Shown in pieces: positions 21,439-31,599 of a stretch of DNA of 64,000 nt. The translations under genes and the position numbers were made by a program. Every line of letters starts with the position of its first letter. The stretch's first letter is position 1. The stretch comes from Trema orientale. Its lineage: Eukaryota > Streptophyta > Magnoliopsida > Rosales > Cannabaceae. A model generated the notes under the pieces. That model was not told where the DNA came from and did no database searches. It saw nothing but the letters and a program-made list of their open reading frames with translations. The DNA is taken from positions 282,285 to 346,284 of the forward strand of contig JXTC01000250.1 in assembly GCA_002914845.1 (NCBI GenBank). The letters are read 5' to 3'.

Positions 21439-22683
21439 TTACTCGGTAGCTTCATTGGACCCACCCTCATCAGATTCTGCTCTGCCTTCATTTTCTAAGT
21501 CCTGAAGTATCTCTTGTGGAAAAGTAGGGAAGGTAGGAATGGGTCTGGTGAAATTGTTTTGTAGGGCCTTATTTAAGGCGGTATCCCGTTCCTTTGAATA
21601 TGCCCAGAACTTCTGCTGCTGCTTGTGAGTTTGCTGCAGCATCGACATCAGATGGTATTGGTGGACCTCCTGTTGACTCATACGCTATTCCAAGGCCTTC
21701 AGCTGCTGCAGGATATCACCATTAGTGCTGCTGGTGGATGCTGCAGCAGGTCTGCTTGATGAGGGTTGTTGGGTCGATTCAGTTGGTCCTTCTTGCGCAA
21801 TTCGTGCCACAGCTATGGCGTCGATTTCACCTGTGTTGTGCATCTTTTCTTCGTTGACCAGGAAAGGGGCACGGGCATTTCGGCATAACCGGGTGATTAG
21901 GGAGGGGAAAAATAAAGCCCCTGACTTCTTTGCAGCACATGCCCGAATTTCACTATGAATCATCCGACCCACATTAATAGACTTACCAGTCAGCATGGAG
22001 TATAAGAGCAGCATCCGATCCTTAGACACTATTTTGCCGTGTGTGGTAGGCAGCAGACGGGATTTTAGAAAATGGTACCACACTTTTACAGATGGGGTCA
22101 GTGAGCTCCGAAGGCATGTGTATGAACCATGGGAGGACACGTTCCACTCTGCCCCTGCTGCAGCAACCGTTTGCAGCACAGTGGCCAGCTCTGGTTCTGT
22201 GACATCTTCAACAAATGTAGCATGTTCATCCACTGGATCACCTAAACCAAAAAGAGTATTAATTGCTTCTTTGCTCCACGGAACTTGAACTCCTCTGACA
22301 TACACTGTGTCTTCCTCAGGGTCAGTCAGGTTGGCATAAAATTCATGGACCAATGGCACAATCGGGTCTTCAGGGTGGACACAAAAGAGCTGCCAGTGAT
22401 GTTGTATAAGGACGTCGGCTATGAATGAAGGCTGCCCCAACGGCTCATCATTGTTCCACGCGAAACCCTTCTCGGCACTCAAGGGCCGATTTTGGATATT
22501 CTCTTCATACCATTTTTCTGCTGCTTCAGTTTCGAACTTGACCGCTTTGGAAGCCTTGAGAGCCACTCTCTTGATCCCCATTCTCTTTGTGAGCCGATGA
22601 GAGGTCACCCCCAAACTTGAGCGAAACCGAGACTTCAAGTGGAAATACAAGAATTGCCGACAAGGAGAAATGAAATGGGTCAC
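21439..22683 (-). pseudogene. 3' ORF of the retrotransposon (plant transposon-associated protein), one nonsense codon
   Basis: One frame of 415 codons broken by a single TAG at 21687-21685, giving 332 and 80 residues. The first part has FYANLTDPEEDTVYVRGVQV and PWSKEAINTLFGL, wording I recognise from the 'putative plant transposon protein' domain found in many plant gypsy elements. Its function is not known. The second part is Gln-rich (MSQQEVHQYHLMSMLQQTHK) and ends acidic. It lies after integrase, where Athila elements carry their so-called env-like ORF, but no membrane segment or signal is obvious. The start is uncertain; a different-frame stretch upstream (22943-22680) is probably not coding. 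Confidence 0.7.
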
Positions 22684-23101
22684 AAGAGGCGGAAATGGTT
22701 TATTTGATTGCGTGGGGCGAAGGCTCTGAATGAAAATGGAGTTTCGAGCGGCGCCGTCAAAGAGGAAAAGGAATAGGTGAGAATAAAAAGGAGATGAAGA
22801 AAAAGGGTTGGGGATTTTGTGGGGCAGGGTTTGGCATTTAAAGGAGATTCACAGACCCATATCCCTCTTTTCTCGATTTTTAAATGGGGTTCATGGGTGA
22901 TAATGGCTTCGTGTAAGACCCCCACTCCCCACGTGGCAGACATGCTGCTACCAACTGCTGCCCACTTTCATTTTCTCCTTTTTTTTTAGAAGAAAAGAAC
23001 AGCAAAAGAAAGAAATAAAAGAGTTAGAAATGAAGATTATTTAGTGGGTTGCCTCCCACTCAGCGCTTGGTTTAGAGTCGTCAGCCCGACTTCTTGCTCC
23101 T

Positions 23102-26100
23102 TCATGGTTCCTGCAGAATGATTGAGGTCTTCCCTCTGTCAAATTCAGCTCCCCAATAATACTTCAATCTCTGGCTATTGACCTTGAATTGGCGCCCTGA
23201 ATTCTCTTCCAACAAGTCAACAGCCCCATATGGATAAACCTTGGCAACTTTGAATGGGCCTGACCACCTGGACTTCAATTTTCCAGGAAATAGCTTTAAT
23301 CTGGAGTTAAACAATAATACTTGCTGCCCAGGTTCAAAACTCCTTTGTTGGATCTTGCTATCATGCCATTTTTTTGTCTTATCTTTGTACAACTTGGCAT
23401 TCTCGTAAGCATGCATCCGAAATTCTTCCAGCTCGTTTAACTGTAGTAACCGTGTTTCTCCAGCAGCTTGAAGGTCCAAGTTCAGCTTTTTCATTGCCCA
23501 ATATGCTTGGTGTTCTAGCTCCATTGGCAAGTGGCATGCTTTGTCAAAAATCAGCCTATATGGTGACATCCCCAAAGGTGTTTTAAAGGCTGTTCTGTAA
23601 GCCCAAAGAGCATCGTCGAGCCTCATTGACCAGTCCTTCCTAGAGGGATTCACAACCTTCTGCAAAATTCGTTTGATCTCTCTGTTGGAAATTTCAGGTT
23701 GTCCACTTGTTTGCGGGTGGTATGCTATAGCAACCTTATGCCTCACTCCATACTTAGTCAAAAGGTTCTCAAATTACTTGCTGCCAAAATGTGTTTCTTC
23801 ATCACTTATGATTGCTCTTGGAGTGCCAAAGCATGTAAATATCTTCTTGTGCAAAAATTTCATCACTACTTTGGAATCATTAGTGGAAAATGCCGAGGCT
23901 TCCACCCATTTAGACACTTAGTCTACCGCGACCAAGATGTAGAGATTCTCAAAAGATGGAGGAAATGGCCCCATGAAGTCTATGCCCCAAACATCAAATA
24001 ACTCAACTTCTTGAATGTTGTTTAAGGGCATTTCGTGTCTCTGTGAGATATTCCCCACCCGTTGGCACCTATCACAAATCTTTACAAATTCATAAGCATC
24101 CCTGAAGATGGTTGGCCAGTAATAACCCGATTGTAAGACTTTGGCAGCCTTTCTAAAGCTTCCGAAATGTCCTCCATATGGGGATGAATGGCAGTGGAAT
24201 AGTATACTTTGAATTTCTTCATTAGGAACACACCTTCTCAAAATCTGGTCTACACATTGCTTATATAAGAAGGGCTCATCCCAACAATAAGCTTTTACAT
24301 CATGGAAGAATTTCTTTCGCTGCTAGCTACTCATATCAGGTGGGAGTAATCCACTAACCAAGTAGTTAGCAAAGTCTGCATACCACGGTATAGCTACCTG
24401 TTGCACGACTAAAAGCTGTTCATCTGGAAATGTTTCTCGAATAGGCTCACAAATCTTCTTGCCATCCCCTGCTTTTAATCTTGATAAGTGATCGGCTACT
24501 TGATTCTCGGATCCCTTCCTATCTCGTATTTCCAGGTCAAATTCTTGTAGCAATAGTATCCATCTAATTAACCTCAGTTTGGCATCCTTTTTTGCAATAA
24601 GATACTTGATTGCTGAATGATCCGTATACACAGTAACCTTTATTCCCACAAGATAGGATCTGAATTTGTCAAAGGCAAAGATAACAGCCAAAAGCTCATT
24701 CTCTGTAGTTGTATAGTTCAGCTAGGCCTCAGATAAAGTCTGACTACTGTAATAGATAGAGTAGAATACCCTCTCTTTTCTTTATCCCAGTACAGCTCCC
24801 ACTGCATGATCACTTGCATCACACATCAGCTCAAATGGTAGAGACCAATCTGGAGCCATAATAATCGGGGCAGAAACAAGTTTTCTTTTTAGCTCCAAGA
24901 ATGCTTGCATACATTCTTCATTGAAGTCAAAAGATCTATTTTTCTCCAACAAAGTGCATAGCAGCTTGGAGATTTTTGAGAAGTCCTTTATGAATCTCCT
25001 ATAAAAACCTGCATGTCCCAAAAAACTCCTAATGCCCTTGACTGATGTTGGAGGTGGTAGCTTCTCAATAACTTCAATTTTTGCCTTATCCACTTCAATA
25101 CCATTCTTGGAAACTCTATGCCCTAACACAATGCCTTCTTGCACCATAAAGTGGCACTTTTCCCAATTCAAGACCAAGTTAGACTCTTCACATCGCTCCA
25201 ACACCTGTTCTAAATTCAGTAGGCAATCATCATATGTTTTAGCAAATACCGAGAAGTCATCCATAAAAACTTCAAGAGTCTTCTCCACCATATCGCTGAA
25301 AATAGACATCATGCATCGCTGAAACGTTACTGGAGCATTGCAAAGACCGAATGGCATTCTTCTAAGGGCGAATGTTCTATAAGGGGAGGTGAATATTGTA
25401 TTTTCCTGGTCCTCTGGTGCTATAGCAATCTGGTTGTAACCCGAATATCCATCTAGAAAACAATAATACTCCTTACCAGCAAGTCTATCGAGCATTTGGT
25501 CAATAAACGGCAATAGGAAGTGGTCTTTTCTTGTGGCCTTGTTGAGTTTCCGGTAGTCCATGCACACTCTCCAACTAGCCACTATTCTTGTAGGAATTAA
25601 CTCGTTATTATCATTAGCAACCACTGTAACTCCTCCCTTTTTTGGCACACACTGAACTGGGCTGACCCACGAACTATCTGAAATAGGGTAGATTATTCCT
25701 GCATCCAGCTACTTAATTACCTCTTTCTTCACAACTTCCTTCATGATTGGATTTAATCTTCACTGCTGTTCTACAGAATTACTGAAGCAATCTTCCAGCA
25801 GAATCTTATGCATGCAGATTATAGGACTGATCCCCTTTATATCGGCAATTGTCCAACCGATTGCCTTTTTGAACTTCCTTAATGCTGCAAGTAATTGCTG
25901 CTCTTGCTCTAAACTCAAAGCTGAAGAGATAATTACCGGTAATGTGTTTAACTCACCTAAGTATGCAAACTTCAAGTGAGAGGGCAATGGTTTCAACTCC
26001 AAGACTGGGGGCTCTTCAACAGATGGTTTAGAAGGCTTGAAACACCTCTCTAATAATTCGAGGGACTCAAATTGTCTTCCGGGTCTATCAAGTGAATGCT

Positions 26101-28540
26101 TTGTCTCTACCCATGGAACATAGCCTTCTTCTTCCGGTTCTTCCTCTAGACCATTCTTCGTGGGCACCAAGAACATGTTGCTATCACAAGCTTTCTAGAA
26201 TTCATTAATTACAAGTGAATCTAAAACATTGATAGCTGAACATTCTTCTATCTCATCCGGAAATCTAATAGCATTGAAAACATTAAAAGTGACTTGCTCA
26301 TCATCAACTCGCATAGTGAACTCTTCTTTTTGCACATCAATCAATGTCCTTCCCATAGCAAGAAACGGTCTTCCCAAGATTATAGGAACCTCCTTGTCAG
26401 CCTCGTAGTCTAACACTATAAAATCCACTGGAAATATGAACTTGTCCACCCAAACTAAAACATCTTCAATTTTTCCTTCAGGGTGAGCAAATGATCTATC
26501 TGCAAGTTGAAGGGTGACGATAGTAGGTCTTGCCTCGCCAATTCCTAACTTTCTGAAGACTGACATAGGCATTAAGTTTATGCTTGCTCCTAAGTCACAC
26601 AGAGCTTTCCCACAATAGGAGTCACCAATAGAATATGGTATTGTAAAACTTCCAGGATCTTGAAGTTTAGGAGGGATTTTACTCTGCAAAATTGAGCTAC
26701 ACTCTTTGGTAAGGGCCACGGTTTCAAACTCTTCCAACCTTCTTTTCTTGGAGAGAATGTCCTTCATGAATTTAACATACTTTGGCATCTGTTCTAAGGC
26801 TTCCACCAATGGTATGTTGATGTGCAGCTGCTTTAAAACCTGCAAAAATTTATTAAACTGCTTGTCTTGCTGCTGCGTTTGAAATCGTTGAGGAAAAAGT
26901 GGTGGTGGTCTGTCATTGTGCTTTACTGGGCAGCTTTGCTGCTGCGATGCTGCAGTAGAGTTCTTTTTTTCAGCAACCTACTTTGCTACTTTTTCCACTC
27001 TATCTTCCTTCTCCTCTTCTCTTTGGATTGAAGAGGGCTCTCTTAGTTGTTTAGGCCTTAACACAAGCTATTCCAGCTCTTTTCCGCTCCTTAAAGAGAT
27101 CGCTTTGCAATGTTCTTTACCATCTCGCCTTAGATTTTCGGTATCACTCGGCAAAGAACCTTGGGGCCTGCTGTTCAGCGCATTAGCTAACTGCCCCATT
27201 TGATTCTCCAAGTTTCTGAGTGAAGCCACTTGACTCTGAATTATGGCGGATTGGTTCTAGATTATGGCATCATTCTTCGCCATATATTCCTTCAATAATG
27301 TTTCCATTGAACTGGATTGCTCTGAATGTTGTTGTTTCTGGTACTGTTGTTGCTGTGGCAAATGCTGTTGGAAACCAGGAAGGTGGTTTGGTCTATTTGG
27401 AGTTGGATATGGATTAGCCCCTTGATTGCTCCATGAAAAATTTGGATGTTGCCTCCATCCCTGGTTGTACGTGTTAGAAAACGGATTGTTATTCTTATTG
27501 AAATTCCCAACATAACACACCGAAGTAGGGTTTGATGGGCAACTGTCAAATAAATGTCTTTCTCCACAATAAACACAAGACACTGCAGCAGATTGCTCTG
27601 CAGTTACTCCAGCAGCCATATTCATGGACTTCAAGATATTGGACAGTGATGAAACTTGCGCTGTCAAGGCCGTGACTGCATCTAAATCATGAATTCCAGC
27701 AACCCGCCTCCCTGCAGCAACTCTTTTTGTTGGCCATTGATAGTTATTGTTGGTCATCTGCTCCAAGATTTCGTAGGCATCATTATAAGACTTTGCCAAA
27801 AGAACTCCATTAGCCGATGCATCCATCATTGACCGTGTATGAGCACGTGTATGAGCATTGAGACCATTGTAAAATGTCTCCATTTGGATCCAATGCGGTA
27901 TTCTATGGTGTGGACACTTCCTCAACAACTCCTTGAAGCGCTCCCATGATTCATATAACGACTCCCCATCAAGCTGCTGAAAGGAAGTAATATCGTTGCG
28001 GAGTTTGGCATTTTTTGTTGGTGGGAAGTATTTCATCAAAAATTTCTCCGCTAAGTTGTTCTAAGTGGCCACCGAATCTGGGGGTATGGAATTTAACCAT
28101 GCTCTTGCTCTATCTCGTAAAGAGTAGGGGAAGAGTTTCAGCCTTAAAGCTTCATCGGTAACTCCTTGTAGCTTGAATAAATCACACACTTCAATGAACA
28201 ACCGTAAGTGAAGATGTGGATCCTCCATTGGTACCCCATTGAATTGCCCCACATTTTGGAGCATTTGAAACATGACCGGCTTCAATTCAAACTGAGGTGC
28301 TTGAATCTCGGGCCTAACAATACCAGGATTCAGCCCATTGAGTATAGGAATAGCATATTCTCGGATTGCCCTGTCTCTGTCATCTACCACTGCTGCAGCA
28401 TTATTAGCACCAGCAGCTTCAGCCATTCCTTCTATACCAGCTAACCCTTGTTGTTGCTCCCTTCTTCTTGATCGAAATGTTCTTTCTATCTCAGGATCTA
28501 AGGGCACCAACTCTTGATCTCGCTGATTATTTATATACAA
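23102..28540 (-). pseudogene. gag-pol polyprotein of the Athila-like element, 12 in-frame stops and no frameshift
   Basis: The whole 1,813-codon stretch lies in one minus-strand frame. Blocks in order: gag (RARAWLNSIPPDS, then PTKNAKLRNDITSFQQLDGE) with a zinc-knuckle-like CVYCGERHLFDSC; protease (CDLGASINLMPMSVFRKLG, about 26600); RT (FLDGYSGYNQIAIAP; FMDDFSVF at about 25255); RNase H ([34 protein letters not shown]); integrase with [14 protein letters not shown] zinc site, GIDFMGPF and [10 protein letters not shown]. Stop codons lie at plus-strand positions 28061, 27257, 27068, 26978, 26195, 25760, 25709, 24782, 24722, 24323, 23918 and 23774 (first base listed). No ATG is obvious at the gag start (codon at 28540 is TTG). 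The product is not made as a full polyprotein. Confidence 0.88.
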
Positions 28541-28636
28541 GTATAACTTCCTGCAAGCACAGACACTTAAACAAATAAAGAAAAGATATAGGCAAGAAAA
28601 GCAAAATAGCTTCTACAAGTAACTTTAGTTATCTCA

Positions 28637-28654
28637 ATCCTCGGCAACGGCACC
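28637..28654 (-). promoter_or_regulatory. Primer-binding site, tRNA-Asp type
   Basis: On the minus strand TGGTGCCGTTGCCGAGGA lies 7 nt inside the 5' LTR. It fits the 3' end of plant tRNA-Asp (complement TGGCGCCGTTGCCGGGGA, from memory) with two mismatches, both transitions. Confidence 0.7.
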
Positions 28655-28661
28655 AAAAACT

Positions 28662-29920
28662 TGTTGCGGATTTTATAATAGCTACACAAGTGCACGTGCT
28701 GAAACAAGTAATATAGTAGTGAGTGAGTATCGTCTCCACAGGAATTGATTACCAAAATTATTTGTAAAATCTAAATGTCAAACAAGCTAGTTTAACGTAT
28801 GAGAAATAAAGATTTGTAATAAAATAGCAACAATTAAAAGATGCAAGCAGAAATGTAAATATTAAGTAGAAAATAGCGAGATCTAATCAAGTGATTGTGA
28901 ATCAGTGGTGTGGATAAGCTGAGATTATTGAATCCTCCTTGGTTGCAAATCTAGGTTTAATTACTGCAGCAACGCCTACGGTAAAATCACTCCAGTAACT
29001 GAAAATTCAATCTGTGCATAATAATCTTCCGAATTTATTATGTTTAAAGTTCTTCAAATCAGATTTAACATATTCTTATGCTTACCCAGTTCTCAAAATA
29101 CCATTTATAGTATCAATTTTCAATGGGTTTGCATGGTAACAATATATTCCTATACCATTACTAATTCAAAAATCTACTAAGGAGATAATTAAATCATGCA
29201 TCATTCAAGCTCAATCCAACTCAGATTAACCTTTCCAGAATTAATCTTAATTTATTTNGAAGATTAAAAGAGGTAAAGAAAGTGCTAGCTGGATGATGGT
29301 GGTTTAGCTCCTTGCCGCTGCTAGTACTCCTCCTTCTTCGTCCTTTCTTCTCTGTACTATTCCCTCTCTCTCTTTCTTTCCTTTTCTGTATTCTGCTCTT
29401 AGCTCAGCTGCCACCCCCTCTCTTTCTTCTTACCGTACTCTTTTCCTTTTATATTAGGGTAAGTGATGTACCCTAGCACATGTGTCAGCCAAATAAAGGA
29501 GTGAGGACCACTTTGCTTCATTTTTCCTTAGCTAGTATTTAATATTAGCTGTCAGCACCAGCTGTACGAAACAGATACCAGCTGGACGAAATAGATGCCA
29601 GCTGAAAAATTGAATCTGTTGCTCAGTATTGCTCCGGCATGCTGCTGCAGCAAAGTTACTTCCAGCTTTTACTTGAATCCAACTTTCCTTCCAAAATGCT
29701 GCCATTTAATTTCTACAGAACTCAAGTCCAGATTTCAACATTTCTACTAAAAATTAAAAGAAATAAAATAGATATTGACTAAATTAGATCTTAAACATTA
29801 GAAACACCAAAGACCAAAATAAGGTAAAGAAAGACACCTAAACTAGACAATTTATTCTTTTAAAATAACTATTCTAAGACTAAAAACATAAAAAATAACT
29901 CTATTTTCATAGAGTTATCA
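28662..29920 (-). repeat. 5' LTR (right), 1259 bp
   Basis: Complete LTR, TGTTGCGG to GTTATCA on the plus strand. It holds the sequence missing from the left copy, including CT-rich tracts near 29340-29440. Confidence 0.9.
29445..29453 (-). promoter_or_regulatory. Likely TATA box of the retrotransposon LTR
   Basis: Minus strand reads TATAAAAGG followed by a purine-rich leader. The position in mid-LTR suits the U3/R border. Confidence 0.45.
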
Positions 29921-29925
29921 AACAA
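29921..29925. repeat. Target-site duplication AACAA (right)
   Basis: Exact copy of 19200-19204. Confidence 0.75.
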
Positions 29926-29995
29926 CAATAACATATTTAAGAGATATTCTACTATTTTAGGCAACAAAGCATATGCAGGAGATGTTAATTGTAAT

Positions 29996-31304
29996 TGGAC
30001 AAATTACCCCATTTCTCCCTAACTTTGTCAAGTGTAATATTTTACCCCAATATAATTCACTTTGACATGTTTTGCCTCAAATTTGGCAAAAGTTGTATCA
30101 TTTTACCCCAAACTAAAAAGCGGCATTAACAAGCACAAGGGTTTTTAGTAACACATATAATCTTCTACTTTTCATGACCAAAAAGAGATGGATATTGGGA
30201 ATCATGTTGAATGTGAGAACAAATTCTAGTAAAGAATCCAAAAAGCTGCTAAAACATGGAATTTGACAACCTTGATGTTGCTGTGACTTGAGGAGATTAG
30301 AAAAGATAAAAAGATTGCTAACTTTTCTGTCAAAATTTTGAGTTTGATCACTGGTTAACAGAGCGAGTTTTTATAACTAAAGAAGGTAGCCGTCTTGCCA
30401 TTTCATCTCTATGGATATAAATGCAAGAAGAGTTGGCTAAAACTCACAAGAATCACGTAACATTTCTGCTAAAATATTTTTCACTTGCTATTTATTTATG
30501 GTAGTTGTTGAGATTGTGGTCTCAATGTGGAGAAATTTGATATATTTGTCGAGACATAGGATAGTGTGGTCCCATAAAGAATTATTTAGAAAACCAAAAT
30601 AGAAATTGGTTAACAATTGTTTATTTGGTTTAAGATAATTTTAAGATATTGCTTAAATTATACACTTGTTGATATAACTCTAGGCGCCAAAAGTTCCAAA
30701 ACTGCTTTCTTTTTTTTATTTTTAGTTTTATTTCCATATATCTATATACGGGTTCCTTTAGCTCAAATCCTTGATTTTTACAGCCTCTATGTCTTAACGA
30801 AAAACGATAACTTAAAAACTTTTTACGAAGCAATTTGGACACCCATAGAATCGTCTTCCTAGGTTGACATTGGTCTGTGACGTTCTAATCGCTGCCTCCC
30901 TCCCTCCTACAACGACAAATCCTTGGTGGTAGGTCGCTCAAATAACCACTTTCTTCTTCAATCATCCGCGAAACTCTAGATGCTTCAGACATTTTGGATG
31001 CAGATCTACTCGTGAGACATTTGTGTGGTGTCCTCTTAACTTCTCTTGTCATTGGCAATCTCAAACTAAAAAGCCCCAATTTGATTTAGGGTTCATACCA
31101 TGGACCAAATATGGTGATTCATGCCTTTAATAACGCTGGGTGAGGGGAAGATAACGGGACAATTTTTTTAACGCCGTTTTTTCGTATTCGGGCAAAGTGA
31201 TACAATTTTTGACAAATTTGAGGCAAAACATGTCAAAGTCAATTATATTGGGGTAAAATGTTACATTTGGCAAAAATTAGGGGGGTTACAGGCTAATTTG
31301 TCCA
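29996..31304. mobile_element. MULE-like element with about 150-bp terminal inverted repeats
   Basis: The left end TGGACAAATTACCCCATTTC and the reverse complement of the right end, TGGACAAATTAGCCTGTAAC, lead into near-identical arms: TTTTACCCCAATATAATT(C/G)A, CTTTGACATGTTTTGCCTCA, AAATTTG(G/T)CAAAA. The 1.3-kb size and long arms suit a non-autonomous Mutator-like element. Inside, minus-strand 31079-30885 could code for a 64-aa fragment ending LPPRICRCRREGGSD, which faintly recalls the start of transposon-linked GRF zinc-finger proteins; this is weak. No transposase is present. It ends about 300 bp before the PPR gene. Confidence 0.65.
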
Positions 31305-31599
31305 TTATGGTTATATGTTGTCAGTTACTACAAAGGAGGTTACAAACCAGAAAAAAACACTTTGGCGGCTTTCATGTAGAAGTGCCATCAGTGGTCGAGA
31401 CAATCCATGATCCCCAGGTTTTTTGGCAAACCCGGTCGGACCGGATAACTTCCCGGTTCAACAACATTCTGTTTCAGGATAGACCACCTTATCCACGAGA
31501 TCCCAAAGCTCCGAACTTTTTCCCGAGTCATAGTACAATGTGATCTCTGCTATTTAATTGCCATTTTGGAGCCAAACTACCTCGTCCTCTCAAGCCTCC

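Larger units (their letters stand above)
19205..29920 (-). mobile_element. Athila-like Ty3/gypsy LTR retrotransposon, full length, defective
   Basis: A 10.7-kb element read on the minus strand: 5' LTR 28662-29920, tRNA-Asp-type primer site, gag-pol 28540-23102 (gag, protease, RT, RNase H, integrase in gypsy order), an extra 3' ORF 22683-21439, polypurine tract and 3' LTR 19205-20187. The LTRs start TGTTGCGG and end GTTATCA (plus strand) and are flanked by AACAA. The gag block (SLYESWERFKELLRKCPHHR) and protease (CDLGASINLMP) resemble the Athila lineage. By eye the LTRs differ by about 30 substitutions, mostly transitions, over roughly 825 aligned bp, plus one indel of about 30 bp. Every open frame carries nonsense codons, so it cannot move on its own. 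Confidence 0.9.

Noticed and set aside
22680..22943. Minus-strand frame upstream of the retrotransposon 3' ORF
   Set aside because: Different frame, no match to known element proteins; more likely leader sequence.
23374..24001. Plus-strand open frames opposite integrase
   Set aside because: Antisense shadows of the integrase sequence.
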